Made by a program: the position numbers and the translations under genes. 64,000 nt of DNA from Nissolia schottii (taxonomy: Eukaryota; Streptophyta; Magnoliopsida; Fabales; Fabaceae): positions 221,970 through 285,969 of the forward strand of contig QANU01043359.1 of NCBI GenBank assembly GCA_003254905.1. The letters run 5' to 3'. The first letter of the stretch is position 1; each line of letters starts with the position of its first letter. Shown one piece after another: positions 10,499 to 22,734 of the stretch. Under the pieces are notes generated by a model, which saw nothing but the letters and a program-made list of their open reading frames with translations, had not been told where the DNA came from and did no database searches.

Positions 10499-13400
10499 TC
10501 AAATTTCATAATCTATATCTGTTACGTTCCATGATACAGCAGGCTTAACTAGCTGTCCTTGCTCATTGTATTGATCAAAGTTCTCACAAGGGGCAGGAAT
10601 GATGGTCCCTATCGCCTTACCTTGAACAAAGGCACACTGGAAGATGTGATGCTTCTTCTTAGAGGTTATCCCAACAGACATGTCCCCGAAAGTAACATTC
10701 CTAACCAAAATCTCTTTGCTGCCTTGAATGCGCACCGGCACGCGCACCGCGTGGCCGTGGACGGCGGTGAAGCTTATGTCTTTGATTAATGGAAGTGCTT
10801 TCGGGTCATACCCGGCATCAGGGTGCTGATTGTAATCTGTCTTGACGACAATTCCAACTATACAATCCTCAAATGTTAAATTCTTGTAAGTTATTTGGGT
10901 CACATATCCACCTCTTCCCGGCGCAGTCTTGATCCTGATGGCCCGCCTAGATTTCCAAACAAGAATGTTCTCCACTGTGACATTGGATACCCCTCCGGAC
11001 ATTTCACTGCCTATTGAGATGCCAGCACTGTTGTTGCATCAAACAAACAAGGAAAAAGTTAAATTAACAAAATACGTTGACTAATGAGTATGCAGGGGGT
11101 TCATTGTATTGGTTTCGTGCCAGTGAAGTTAGTTAGCATTGCAAAGTAACAAAATCTCAAATTTCAGTCAACTCTAGTATGAGACGCATCAATGTGCTGG
11201 TCCACTTGAGATTGTTCCATATATAAACAAAGACATAAACTACAGAATTATGAAAATTTATGGATATGGACAAATTATGGATGCGGACATTTCCCATGAT
11301 TCAAATCAAGATGCAGATTCAGTGAATTTCAACTAGGTGTGACATGTTTCATAATGAGGGATCAAATAAAGAACATACAGAGAGAAGCAGGAATATGTCG
11401 AAGCAGCCATGAACCAGAGAATAATAAGATGTTGAAAGGCATGCAATGGTGGCTTGAGTTAGGGATTCACCTGACGTTAGAGCGAACTACGAGGTTTCGG
11501 ATTACAATATTCTTGGAAGGCTTTCCATAAGCAATTCCATATTGATCCCAACCACTCTTTATTGCAATTGCATCATCCCCCACACTTATGTAACAGTCCT
11601 CTATCAACATATCTTCACAAGAATCTGTTTATATCAGACAAAATTGAACTTGTTAAAAAAAATCTCCATACAATAAACCAATACGAATGAACATTTCAAT
11701 AAAAAGTAATAAAGAGGCTAAAAAAAAAAGGCATCTCTTAGATTCCACATAACTCTTTCTCATGAAAACTAGACACTTGTTAGAAAAAAAAAATCTCCAT
11801 ACAATAAACCAATACAAATGAACATTTCAATAAAAAGTAATAAAGAAGCTATAAAAAAAAAAGGTATCTTTTAGATTCCATATAACTCTTTCTCATGAAA
11901 ACTAGACACTTGTTAGAAAAGGTATTAAAAGACAAACAGATGAAGGCATGCTCCACACTTTTTGGGGAAAATAAATGCCAAAACAAACCATGCAGCATAT
12001 CGTATGTGAAGATATTAAACAAATTATCTTTAGAACTTAAAAGAAAATACTTGCCAGGATCAATGCCATCAGTATTTGGGGCATGATCTACAGGGGCCAA
12101 TATTGTAAGGTTTTTAATTGTGACATTCTTGCAGTCATATGGATGAAGTGTCCAAAAGGGAGAGTCACGCAAGGTAATATTAGAGATCACAATGTCAGTA
12201 GACCACAGGATCTGAACAAGGGGTCCCCTTGTGTGGTTGAGAAGCTTCTGCAGATATTTTGTCCACCAAGTTTGTCCCTGTCCATTTATGGTACCATTAT
12301 GCCCTGTAAATATATTACAGAAACTTAGAAAAAACTTGGAATAAATTAAGTACTGCACAAAGAAAAACTGCAAGACCATTATTGTGCAAGCCTATTCTAC
12401 TTATCCTAATCATGGTTGATCCTTATTAATTTGGAATTTGGTACCTAGTGAAAACTATCCTAATGAAGAGGAGAATGACTACATTCAGTATTTCACTTAC
12501 TGAAAATAGGGAGAAAAGTCCTCACCTGTTATCACCACATCACTAAGATTTTGACCATGGATCAAACTAGTGTATCTAGGCCCAGGATGCTCCCTTCCAT
12601 ACCCATACGAAGGTAATGCAGGCATCAGTGGCCAATACTTTTCATCCTGTTAGCCATATAATCGTAAGTAAAAGCTTTGATTAGGATAGGGTGGAAGAGG
12701 GATAGGTTATTACATGCAATGAAAACAATCAATTTATCAGTGACAAAGATAAAATTAAGATATATAAGTGACTAGAACCACAGAGATCAATGATGAAAAT
12801 GTAGCCGAATGCATGATCAAATAGATAACTAACTAGAGTCCTCATGACAGTTAATTTATATTTTATAGCACTGATTGCAGCCTCCTTGCAATGGCATCAT
12901 GCCTTTTACACAATACCAACTTAATACCACCTTAACCTTCCAAAATCGCATCAAAACACCAAGCACACTTTAATGCTTGATTTGGTGCTTGAAACTCTGA
13001 GCATAAATCACTTTGGTCCATAAAATTCAAAACTTGGCCTTATAATCCCCAAAGTTATAAGTTGTAGGTGAAGTTTGTCATTCAATTCATTAACATTATT
13101 GCATCAACATGTTTTTGCGGATTATTCACATTAAATGAGGTTTTGACAATAGTTAAGGCTGCAACTAAGATTGTGCACCATTTGAAGCTGAAAATGTGAA
13201 TGTGGCAGTACTTGGAATTGCAAATCTGAGTTGCTACCACAACTTCATTTGCAACAGTAGGTGCTACCCTAAGTTCACAACCTCAGTTACAATTCTGGTG
13301 CAACCACAATCTTAGTTATAGTCTCAGTTGTTGTCACAACCTCATTTAATATGACAAAACAATGAAAACATTAAAATGCACTAATAATAGTGAATTGAAT

Positions 13401-14199
13401 GACTAACCTTACCTATGACTTACAATTTCAAGGATTAGTAAGTCAATTTTTGAATTTTAGCAACCAAAGCGACTATGCTTTCAGTTTCAAGGACCAAAAT
13501 GATCATTAAGTCCACTATGTACACTAGTTTGAAGTCTCAACAGATAATAATCAAATTGATGGCGCCATAGGCTCATTTTGGTCATGCTCAACAGCTCAAC
13601 AATTCCTTCATCTAGGAGGGTTGTAGAAGACTCGTTACCATGTTCAAACAACATTGAAGCTCATTGACTTTGAATTTTCGAATACCAAATAGCTATGAAC
13701 ACTGACATAAAACAAGTGTAGACCGAGCCTTTTTCAAAACTAAAATGAGAGTACAGTAAAAGCAGACCTCAATTCCAAGTATGACAGCGTCTTCAGCCAG
13801 AAAAAGGGTCATGTGACTGGTGAGATTAAAGGGTGCTGTAAGCCAACGACCAGGCGGCACAATAAGCTGGCCACCACCCTTGTCAACCAATTCTGAGATA
13901 GCTGAGACAGCCCTCTCAAATGCCTCTGTGTTGAGGGTAACACCATCACCAACACCACCAAATTCCACCAAACTGAAAGCCACAGGCCTCAGCTTGGGCA
14001 CTGAAGAACCCGCCGCAGCGCCACCGCCGAACACCAAGAACAAGCCACCAACTGCTTCCCTCGGCCACAGGAGAGCAGAGGCAAAGGCAGCTATCCAAAG
14101 GAACGCAAAGAGGGTCTTGTGAGAAGCCAGAAAACGCTTCAAGTCCAAGCTTTGGCGCTGGAACCACCCCCCAAGTGTGGCTGAGCTCTCTTCCACCAT
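10499..14199 (-). CDS. Polygalacturonase-like glycoside hydrolase family 28 protein, membrane-anchored (494 aa)
   Basis: Predicted pectin-modifying enzyme of the cell wall or secretory path. Exons on the minus strand: 14199-13768, 12646-12526, 12303-12055, 11624-11471 and 11027-10499; all phases fit. A hydrophobic segment at about residues 29-45, preceded by basic residues, suggests a type II anchor rather than a cleaved signal. GH28 signatures: NTDGID (261-266), GDDA with the acid pair D284-D285, and RIK (350-352). The usual motif III GHG is absent: the segment reads SAGISIGS (319-326), as in the plant 'probable polygalacturonase' clade, so classical endo-hydrolysis should not be assumed. 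Intron 3 uses a GC donor (G|GCAAGT); the downstream GT would bring an early stop. Intron 4-5 sequences hold AT-rich repeats (a roughly 110-bp direct repeat at 11655-11920). Confidence 0.9.
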
Positions 14200-15183
14200 C
14201 GTTCAAAAACACAAGCACAAAAACAACATTAGCAACAGCTAGCCTTTTGAGTTTTGACAGAAAAAATAGCTATGTGGGGTGCTCCAAAAATCCTGTTTTT
14301 GTTGCTTTGGATTTCAGGGGAAACAGAGTGAGAATTCTGTTGTGGGGGAATGGTGTCGAGGATTAAGGAACGTAGTAGTCAAAGTTGGGTGATGGAGTGA
14401 TGAAGTGCATTCTAAGGGAAGAGAAGAACCTGCGGTGAGGTGAGGTTGATGGGAAGACAGAAAATGAAAGCTGTTTTCCCCGGGGACAATGATGGAGCAA
14501 CAGTTCTGAAGCAACTATATGGGTTAGGTGAATTTGGAAGGGTTAGGTGAATTTGGAATTTGACAATTGCATTTACTTCACATGATCATGATCATGCTCA
14601 TGCTCCAAATTAGACCATGGTTGATGTTGGCTGGTGAGCTATATTAATAGTGTAAAAATTTATCAGCAAAAAAGAAAGAGATGATTTTGAGTTACAATTG
14701 AAGTATGGCTCTTATATTGTTTGGTGAGCTATATACGTTTCTAATCTAATGGCAGTGAAAAGAAAGTTGATTGAGTTATTATTGAGTTCATCTTCAATTT
14801 AAAATGAAATATCCATTATCATTTTTGAAATCGAAAATAAATTATTTATAACAGTTTTACCCCTTTCTTTTCTTATTGGAAGTATCAACTTGTCTACAAT
14901 TTTGTTTTCTTAAATTATTAGTAACCCCACTTTTTTATGTGGTGTGGATGGTGATTGAGGAAATTTCGTCCAAAACGAAGTTTCATTGTTATCCTTTTTG
15001 TAATTTTGTTTTAAAACAAAGTTATCAACTCCACTTCTATGTTTGAGATTGGAAAATTTCAGCCAAACAACTAATGGATCAAGCTTCTCCGGGAGGTTAG
15101 TTCATCAAATTCGTTATGTATTCTTGATGAGGAATATCATTTATTTTATTTTGAAAGTCAAATAAAAGCGGGATGTGATGTCA
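14200..15183. other. Upstream region of the polygalacturonase gene
   Basis: Probable 5' UTR and promoter on the minus strand. There is a direct repeat GGGTTAGGTGAATTTGGAA at about 14520-14557 and two AT-rich stretches. No separate gene or RNA is recognised; open frames at 14175-14514 have no gene-like content. Confidence 0.4.
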
Positions 15184-15197
15184 TCATTTCAACCACT

Positions 15198-15407
15198 TTG
15201 ACATCAATGAGTAGTGTACTTGGTTAAGGATTGAGCTCTTACCTCAAAAGGGTGAGGGCTTGAATCTCCTAACTGATATGAGAGTCTTATTAGTGGGTGA
15301 TTTATAAATACCTTTATTAGCATCCACAGAGCTTAAAGGCATATTTGACTATGGTGAAATACATTGCGTCTATTCCTACATAAACTTTAGTTTATAACAA
15401 AAAAAAA
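15198..15407 (+). mobile_element. tRNA-derived SINE with 14-bp target site duplications
   Basis: The 210-bp body is flanked by TCATTTCAACCACT (15184-15197) and TCATTTGAACCACT (15408-15421), 13 of 14 bases equal. Near the 5' end TTGGTTAAGGATTGAGC resembles a polymerase III A box. About 35 bp further, GGGCTTGAATCTC resembles a B box (family consensus GGTTCGAATCC). The 3' end is AACAAAAAAAATC. Layout, length and long target duplications fit a tRNA-related SINE mobilised by a LINE. I cannot name the family. Confidence 0.75.
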
Positions 15408-15421
15408 TCATTTGAACCACT

Positions 15422-17460
15422 CCTTGATATTAATATGTTTATAATTCATTAAGGAATAAATATATATTGTTACATAAAAGAGGCTGCCTTTTTTTTTGTG
15501 CTTACATAAAAGTGGTTGTTATAAAAGGAGGTTTTGTTCGACCAAAAAAAATAGAACTTCTTGTTAAAATGTCATAAAGATATCATCTAACAACTCATTA
15601 TTGGTGATATACTTCTTTAAATAACTTCCATATTGTTGCAGGTTTTAATTTTAGAGTAAACCTCAGAATCTTATAATTTTATAATTGAATAAATTAAATG
15701 TCCCTAAAAAAAAGAGAGAAAAAAAACTTTACCCTGGTCACTGATATTGCAAAACAAATTTGACAAAATGTTGTCCCTCTTGATAACCTCATCCAAGGCA
15801 TATTTACACGTCCCTCGGCTAAATGCTTAGCTAGACACAAAATTTATTACACACGCAAAGTATAGAAAGTTTACCGATGATCACTTAGATTATTATTGTT
15901 GGATTAAAAGAATTAATTGCAAATTAATTTTAAGAATCTAATGATATAAAAAAAATAGTTTACCTCTATCTCTTACCCATCTTCTCATCGCCACCCACCC
16001 TTTTACCTCCACCACCACCCTTCACCCCCACAACGGCGACCCACGTCGGTTAGGACTGGTTGGAGTCGAAGTCGTGTTTAGCTACAAGACTTGGTGGAAT
16101 GTGAATGAGCGTGTTTGTGGCTAGCTGGAGTCAAAAGTCCTTCTTCCATTAGGCCCCCATGCTGTACTATACTTAAGTAGAGTGGTCATTAATGAGGAGG
16201 CTCCACAAATGGGGCATGACTCTCAGAGCAAAGATTGGGGGATTTCATTGTTATAGGGTTAACGAATGAGGACCAAGTATTGAGATTTCTATCTAATGAG
16301 GATGCGGGTTTGCCTCATCCGCTCAGCTTGAGGGGTGGGCGTGGAGGTTGGCAGACCGGTCATTTCATTGGTGGGCGTTGGTTCAAGATTTCAACCGACT
16401 ACACGATCCACAAGCTCTTTAACCACGAGCTCTAAAAGAGAAAAAGAGGTAGAGAGTTCGGCTTATACGAAAAGCGAGCATGGTTTTAGTCCCTTAATAA
16501 ATTGTAAATTTTGGTTTTAGTCTTTAGTAATTTTTTATTTGTTTTTTGTCCGCCGGTTAGCTTGGTCCACTAACTATCAACGTGATAGTTAATTTGGATA
16601 TGTTTCACCTAGGTATTTTAAATCCATGTGGCTAGTGCCATATGACTTGCACGTGTCATATAACTCAAAACTCATAAGAAACCCATAAACCTATCATGCG
16701 CTAGCCCAAAATATTGACCCAACCCATTTCACTAACCCAAAAACCCATTTACCATGCTTCATCTTCTTAACATTTCGTCTTATGTTACGTTAATTTATAA
16801 CATTATAAAATTTTCATATGTTATTTTCTATGCAATTTTCTTTTTTGTACTTTGAGACTAGCGTTTGCCTGATCATTATGGTGTTGGAAGTCAAATTTTG
16901 ACTCATATTTACTTTATCATTAATTTAGTATGTTATATTAATGTATAATAAATATTTGTTATTATTATTTTTATGAGTCAAGTTTACGGTTCAAGTTTAT
17001 TTATGTTTCACAAGTTTATCTAAACTCACCACCTTGATGGACTTGATAACCTTGCATTTATCAGCATTCAACAAAGTCAATAATTTTCAAGTCCCAGCAT
17101 TGGTGACACAACAATCAGTTCGCCAACATCTCTACCATGCAAAGAAAACATACAATTCAATAAAGCAATTACAACATATTTGACTTCGGCTAATGAATTC
17201 GCTTATAACATCCTGCTTTATTTTCTCTTTTAAGGTGATAGAACATCCTCAACTAAACATTTGTGAATATACTTTTTTTGGGACGTAGCATAGTCAATTT
17301 CATATTGGGCTTTTTGTGGAGGCACTGAATTAGTAAGTAGAGTCCGCAAAGTCAGGATTCTTGTGGGCTTAATTTCGTTATCCCAGCCCAATTCGAAACT
17401 CCTCTTTTCCTTTTTATTATTATTATTATTACTTTTAAGTGATACAATGTCCCATATCCA
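15422..17460. other. Intergenic AT-rich DNA between SINE and LHCA6 promoter
   Basis: Contains a short GC-richer patch (about 15975-16060), a stretch with 'TTTTAGTCCCTTAATAA' and 'CACGTGTCATATAAC' phrases typical of one arm of legume-type inverted-repeat elements (16480-16700), and an (ATT)n run at 17414-17431. No gene is supported; frames at 16235-16520 are short and unrecognised. Confidence 0.4.
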
Positions 17461-17580
17461 TGACACGTGTCAATTTCAAATGCCATTGGACCTTCCTTGC
17501 ACATTTTCTTTCCAAGCAAATATATCACAAGTTATCCACCGTCGATTCATCATCCAGATATATCAGATAAAGTGAGATAA
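17461..17580 (+). promoter_or_regulatory. LHCA6 promoter elements: perfect G-box palindrome and I-box/GATA motifs
   Basis: TGACACGTGTCA at 17461-17472 is a 12-bp perfect palindrome around the G-box CACGTG, the site bound by light-response bZIP and bHLH factors (HY5, PIF families). GATAA motifs lie at 17566-17570 and 17576-17580 and in reverse at 17532-17536, as in I-boxes of photosynthesis gene promoters. They lie 65-185 bp before the LHCA6 start codon. Binding is inferred from motif and position only. Confidence 0.55.
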
Positions 17581-17644
17581 AAAAGAGAAAACCGAAACGG
17601 GGACCTTTGTTCCATTCTTTCACTCCAACTTTGGCATCAATTCC

Positions 17645-19700
17645 ATGGCTTTAGCCATTTCCTCCACTGCATTGTCAAGCCTTCCAAACAGGTCCCTAAT
17701 CCTTTTTAGCATTGATTTATGTATGGCTCATTCCAGCGATTCTTAAACTGTGTAGTTTCTGTTTGGGTGCAGAGAAATACGTCAAAGGGCGTTTATTCAT
17801 GAAAGAATAACAACCACATGGTTGGCAAGAAGGACTCTTACAAATGCAACAAAAGGAGTGTCAAGCGCGTGCGAGCCACTTCCTCCAGATAGGCCGTTGT
17901 GGTTCCCTGGCAGTTCACCTCCTGAGTGGCTTGATGGCAGGTAATGTTCCAACTTTCAACTAATTTCATGTCAATTCCGTTACAGAGAAAATCATACCAT
18001 TACACTTTTTTTCTTTTTTTCTTCTTCGGTTTCTTATTCTTTTCTGTAAAATTAATAAATGGTGCGAGAAATAAAAAGGGCGAGCACCACCGCCCTTCGC
18101 TTGCAACCGAAAACTCCACAGCCTATTTTATCAAACACTTTGGCATAATTGTTTAATTTTCCTACCTATTGCAGTCTTCCTGGTGATTTTGGCTTTGACC
18201 CTCTTGGATTAGGTATCTATCTCATATATGTGTTTCTGTTAATACATACTTCAAAATTGAGTTAATGCTTATTTTGTTGTTTGAAATTATAAGTTTGAAG
18301 CAATTTATGCTTTTATATTTAAAATTGAGTTTCTAATTCTTAAAATTGATGGTGTTAATTTAAGTTAGCCTTTCGATACATTATTATTACTATATCATGA
18401 TGTTCTTAATTATTAATTAAGAAAAATATGACGACACCACAATGATAATGAACAATGGGCTAACTTAAATTATTACTTATAATTATAATTTCGGGAATTA
18501 AAAAAATCAAATTTTGAGTTAAAAGTGCTAATCCTTACAGAGTCAGCTTCAAAATGATTCAGTTTTAGCCTGTGCCATTTCCCACAGGGTCAGATCCAGA
18601 GTTGCTTAAGTGGTTCGCTCAGGCGGAGCTAATGCACGCTAGGTGGGCCATGCTTGGCGTCTCAGGAATCCTCATTCCGGAATTGCTTGAGAAGCTTGGC
18701 TACGTTGAGAACTTCTCTTGGTACGACGCCGGCGCCAGGGAATACTTTGCGGACCCCACAACCCTGTTCGTGGCGCAGTTAGCCCTGATGGGCTGGGTGG
18801 AGGGCCGAAGATGGGCCGACATGGTCAACCCGGGGAGCGTTGACGTCGAGCCCAAACTGCCCCACAGGACTAACCCGAAGGCGGATGTGGGTTACCCTGG
18901 TGGGCTGTGGTTTGACCCAATGATGTGGGGGAGAGGGTCGCCTGAGCCCGTGATGGTGTTGAGGACCAAGGAGATCAAGAACGGTAGGCTTGCTATGCTG
19001 GCGTTTGTTGGGTTTTGGTTCCAAGCCATTTACACGGGGGAAGGGCCCCTTGAGAACTTGATGGCACACGTTGCGGATCCCGGTCACTGCAACATTTTCT
19101 CGGTAAATATTGTGCTGGTTTCATTTTTTTACCATCGTCTTCATTTTGTGTCACCTTGAAATAATTATGAGATGAGTGATTTAGTGAAGTTGCAAATTAA
19201 ACACGATTGAAGTTAGTAACTAAAAATAACCTCACGTACGAAATGGATCATTTCATTACGTCTCTGCCATTAATTAAGTTACTTTAAAAAATAAAAATAA
19301 AAAAGATAAATTATTAATGGTAAAAATATATATATATATATATATATATGATAAAGTCATGAACAATTTTCATACGAGAGAACCTAGGAGATGTCACCTC
19401 TAAGACTAAATATGAATAGTGTTGTGTAACTTCAATAAGTAAATCATTAGTTTATTAATTTTAGGAATCAAGATAAAGCATGAGATGAAGCATGAGATTG
19501 AAATGAATATTTACTCCCACTAGATAATAATTTAGCAATTCTGGTAGATTTCAATGATAAGTTAAGTTGTTCATGTATCATGGAATTTTTATATTTTATT
19601 GGCTTGTATAAATGAATATAAACCATATCATTACGCACTTACACAAGTTATACGGATGATGAGAAAATTTTCGCTTATGCAGGCTTTCACATCGCATTGA
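17645..19700 (+). CDS. LHCA6: Light-harvesting chlorophyll a/b protein of photosystem I, LHCA6 type (261 aa)
   Basis: Minor LHCI antenna protein of the thylakoid membrane; in Arabidopsis Lhca6 replaces Lhca2 in PSI units that link to the chloroplast NDH complex for cyclic electron flow. Exons: 17645-17691, 17773-17940, 18175-18212, 18588-19102, 19683-19700; phases fit and all introns are GT-AG. The N-terminus is a Ser/Arg/Thr-rich chloroplast transit peptide (about 50-60 residues), then the mature start [20 protein letters not shown]. The first chlorophyll-binding helix carries [10 protein letters not shown] (E98) and the third [10 protein letters not shown] (E213, N216, R218). LHCA6 rather than LHCA2 is chosen from the ENFSWYDAG and [16 protein letters not shown] segments and the C-terminal [14 protein letters not shown]. 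The last exon is only six codons including stop. Confidence 0.93.
19327..19349. repeat. (AT)n microsatellite in LHCA6 intron 4
   Basis: Uninterrupted TA dinucleotides of 23 bp within the 580-bp last intron. Confidence 0.9.
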
Positions 19701-19909
19701 TGTTATGGTTTGAGGCAAAGAAGAAAGAAATGTATCCGCAATGAGCGCGCACTGTAACATCCTAGCTAGATACTTGCGCTTAAGTCGTAAGTAATGCTCA
19801 TTAGTTTGTTACTTTTCGGCAGAATTACTTTTAGACTTACTTTTGAAAGTACAATTGTTACGAAAATATAAACCAATTTAAAAGTTTTTATTTGTTTTAC
19901 AAAATCTTA

Positions 19910-20030
19910 NNNNNNNNNNNNNNNNNNNNNNNNNNNNNNNNNNNNNNNNNNNNNNNNNNNNNNNNNNNNNNNNNNNNNNNNNNNNNNNNNNNNNNNNNNN
20001 NNNNNNNNNNNNNNNNNNNNNNNNNNNNNN
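19910..20030. other. Assembly gap of 121 N
   Basis: Unknown sequence, bounded on the right by a CA repeat that probably caused the assembly break. Confidence 1.

Positions 20031-20076
<46 letters not shown>
20031..20076. repeat. (AC)23 microsatellite
   Basis: 46 bp of perfect AC dinucleotides directly after the gap; true length is unknown because the gap may hide more. Confidence 0.95.
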
Positions 20077-20078
<2 letters not shown>

Positions 20079-20454
20079 ATATACAACAAGTACAGCTACG
20101 CATGGGGCCTATAGTGTAGCTACCCCTACCATCCCTTGCGGCAAAAGCAAAGGAAGAATAACATATATACACACGTCTAGTTCTAGCAGACCATTAGCTC
20201 GCCACGATAGTTGTCTGCCCCTCGTGAGTTTCAAAACTTGGAAGTGATGCTCCCAATTCCTGCTATTGATGGAGGTCGACTTTGGTGTTGCATCTGCCCA
20301 GCGAATTCCCGCCATATGATCTTCAGCCTTCTTATTTGAGGCCCCTGAAGTAGGGTCAACTCTCATGTTTGAGTGTGGTTTTCGGATTCTGCGACTCCTC
20401 CACAACATTCCATGTTGTCCTAAAACCATAAGTAAATGGGGGTGAGAACTTACG

Positions 20455-20807
20455 CATAACATCCCGATTTTTCCTTAAAGAGAATTTTGCGTAATAAGAT
20501 ATGAAAGTTTGTTTATCCTTTGAAGAAGAGCAAGCTGGGAGTTATGCTCCTCATCATGTTGTTATTTACTATTTTGGTCTTTTGTATATATGTCTTCCAT
20601 ATAGACTTGAATAAGTGAAAACTATGGGAAATTTTAAACTTTGAAATAAACTCTTTTGAAAATGTGAGTCATACACTGCATAATGTTGACATGGATAAGG
20701 TAAGATTGCGTATAACGGAACAAAACAACATACAGATAAACATAGCTCAAGAAGCATAAACATTCATTGGAAGTAAAAGTTATAATGTGGCAACTAGTGA
20801 GCATTAA
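20455..20807 (+). mobile_element. Start of a plus-strand LTR of the long-LTR family, truncated
   Basis: CATAACATCCCGATTTTTCC at 20455 followed by GTAATAAGATATG corresponds to the first 60-70 bp of copies C and E. Similarity fades by about 20530. The rest of the stretch is AT-rich with no gene visible. Confidence 0.4.
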
Positions 20808-22150
20808 TGTAACGACCCATTTCTAAAAAAGGGGGGCATCAGGCTGCTGTAATGATGATTTGACTGTTGTAGCGGTACGGAGGTAAGTCCTACATTATTT
20901 AGCTAGTGTAGAAGGAGTGTTGAGCTCCCCCTCTAAGTAGAACCCTTCCTAGAGTGTTTAGACTTGTTAATTCACTCAGGAGCTCTAAAGGTTGTGTTAT
21001 AGCGCAGACTTTCTCTTAGCTCTAGTATTTCTTTCTTTGTGGGGTAGTAGTGCTTTCACATAGGGTGTTCACGCTTAGGAGCTTCTAGTGTCAGTTGTCC
21101 CCAATCGTCCGTCATTCTAGGTGAGTAGTTTTCTTTATGATCTATTTTCAAATCATGTATTTATTTTAGAAATTATTTTATTATGCATATATATTTTTAT
21201 GAAACCTTAGGAGGAGGAATTAATTATTTCTTTTAATGATTATGAAATTATTTAGCAGTTTCTTTTATGAAATCAGTTATTTATGAAGCAATTTTTTTTT
21301 ATAAATTCATGAAAATTATTTTATAACTACATGGGACCATTGATTTTTATACACTAAATATGTCATGTTGCAGGTGTATGAATGTCTATGAACAAGTTAG
21401 TTATGTTATGTTATGTTATCAGTCACAAGTTAATGTGTCCATGCTATCATGTTTACATCATTTTTATAGGAGTAAATCTATGATAGAATTATATGTCAGC
21501 AACAACCCACGCTGACCCTAATGTACTTTGTACGGTCTTCATGTAGAATATAGGATTCAGACATGTAGTTTTAGAGTAGCAAGACCGTGAAGCCCGGACA
21601 TAAGCAAGCCCGTGAAGATCGTTGTCATGTATCATGTAAAATAGGGCAGGACCGTGAAGCCTAGATATTATCATAAATAGTTAAACTGAATTGTTCAAGA
21701 TCTGTCTATCTAGAGAACTCCTAAACTTAATTATGTTTTTAAATGCTTTTATATACTATGTAGTAAAAACTATGTAACATTTTTAGATGATATTATATGT
21801 TGTCATGGGGTCTGTCATTCATTGAGGGATGGCTCACCCTTCTTCATCAATGTTGATTTTGAGACAATGCTTACGAGGATACTCCTCTCCTTCAGTAAAT
21901 TCCAATTGTTCAAATCTTGGTGAGCTTCACTTTGTAGTGGAGACAATTAGTTAGTTTATGATTAAGTCATTTTAGAGTGCTCTATCAGAATACTGGCGGG
22001 AACGATATGCATTGTTATTATTTTTAGTATTTTATTTTGAGGACATCTTATGTAATAGTTTAGTGGTTTGATTTTATTTAATCCCAATTAGTTTGTTTAA
22101 TGAATTTTATTATTTAAAATGAATGTTTTATGAAAATCATGTGAAAATAA
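20808..22150 (+). mobile_element. Possible second LTR-like repeat (TGTAACGACCC start)
   Basis: TGTAACGACCC at 20808 has the form of a plant Ty3/gypsy LTR start. The following sequence has the mix of short GC-rich and long AT-rich blocks seen in LTRs, and a partly repeated phrase GACCGTGAAGCC (about 21584-21595 and 21650-21661). I found no matching end, PBS or coding domain, so both the type and the right border are guesses. No host gene is visible in this stretch. Confidence 0.25.
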
Positions 22151-22734
22151 TGTTTACTTTTTTTTTTTTTTGTTATACACTTGGTGTCAATTTTTGTAGT
22201 AACGTACAAATAGCAAAACTATATGAAACATGAAAACATTCCTCTAACTTAAAAAGACTTACCTCTTATAACGAAAACATCATAAATTACACTCCTCAAA
22301 ACATATCTATCTAATATTCTCCTCATCACGCACCAGAGAAGCAGCCAAGGTCGAGATTCCAAGTAACCCAATATCCATGCATGCCTAGAATGCCACCCCA
22401 CCCCATTGGTTGTTATTGAAAAAAGAAACAGCCAAAAAAAAACCAAGAACGTACCTGAAATGCCACTGACCAGGTCAACGCAACAGGAGCTCGCAATTGC
22501 ATGTTGCATGTTGCATGTTCCCGCCCTCACTTCACAAGGCTATCTATATCACCTCCGAATTCCCCGGACAGCCCACCTTCGCCACCACCTCTATTCTTAG
22601 CACCTCTCATGGTAATTCTGGCAACAACACCATCATCACCAAAAAAATTCTTCCTCACACGCAACAAAAGAAGAAAGAAAACCTTAATCCCTGCGAGCAG
22701 CGGCCCATTCCACCCCCACGAGCGCGTACACAAG

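Larger units (their letters stand above)
19753..20454 (-). mobile_element. Long-LTR family, 3' portion of a minus-strand LTR (copy F), interrupted by the gap
   Basis: At 19753 TGTAACATCCTAGCTAG followed by GCTTAAGTCGTAAGTAATGC mirrors, in reverse, the 3' end of LTR copies B and C (GCATGATTTATGACTTAAGC...). On the far side of the gap the minus strand has GTTCTCACCCCC and ACTTATGGTTTTAGG (about 20445-20420), matching the acceptor region before the ORF of copy B. The piece ends at 20454 where a plus-strand LTR start begins. A minus-strand frame through 20462-20109 is open, but its relation to the LTR ORFs is weak. Confidence 0.55.

Noticed and set aside
10559..10789. Plus-strand frame inside polygalacturonase exon 5
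   Set aside because: Antisense of a well-supported exon.
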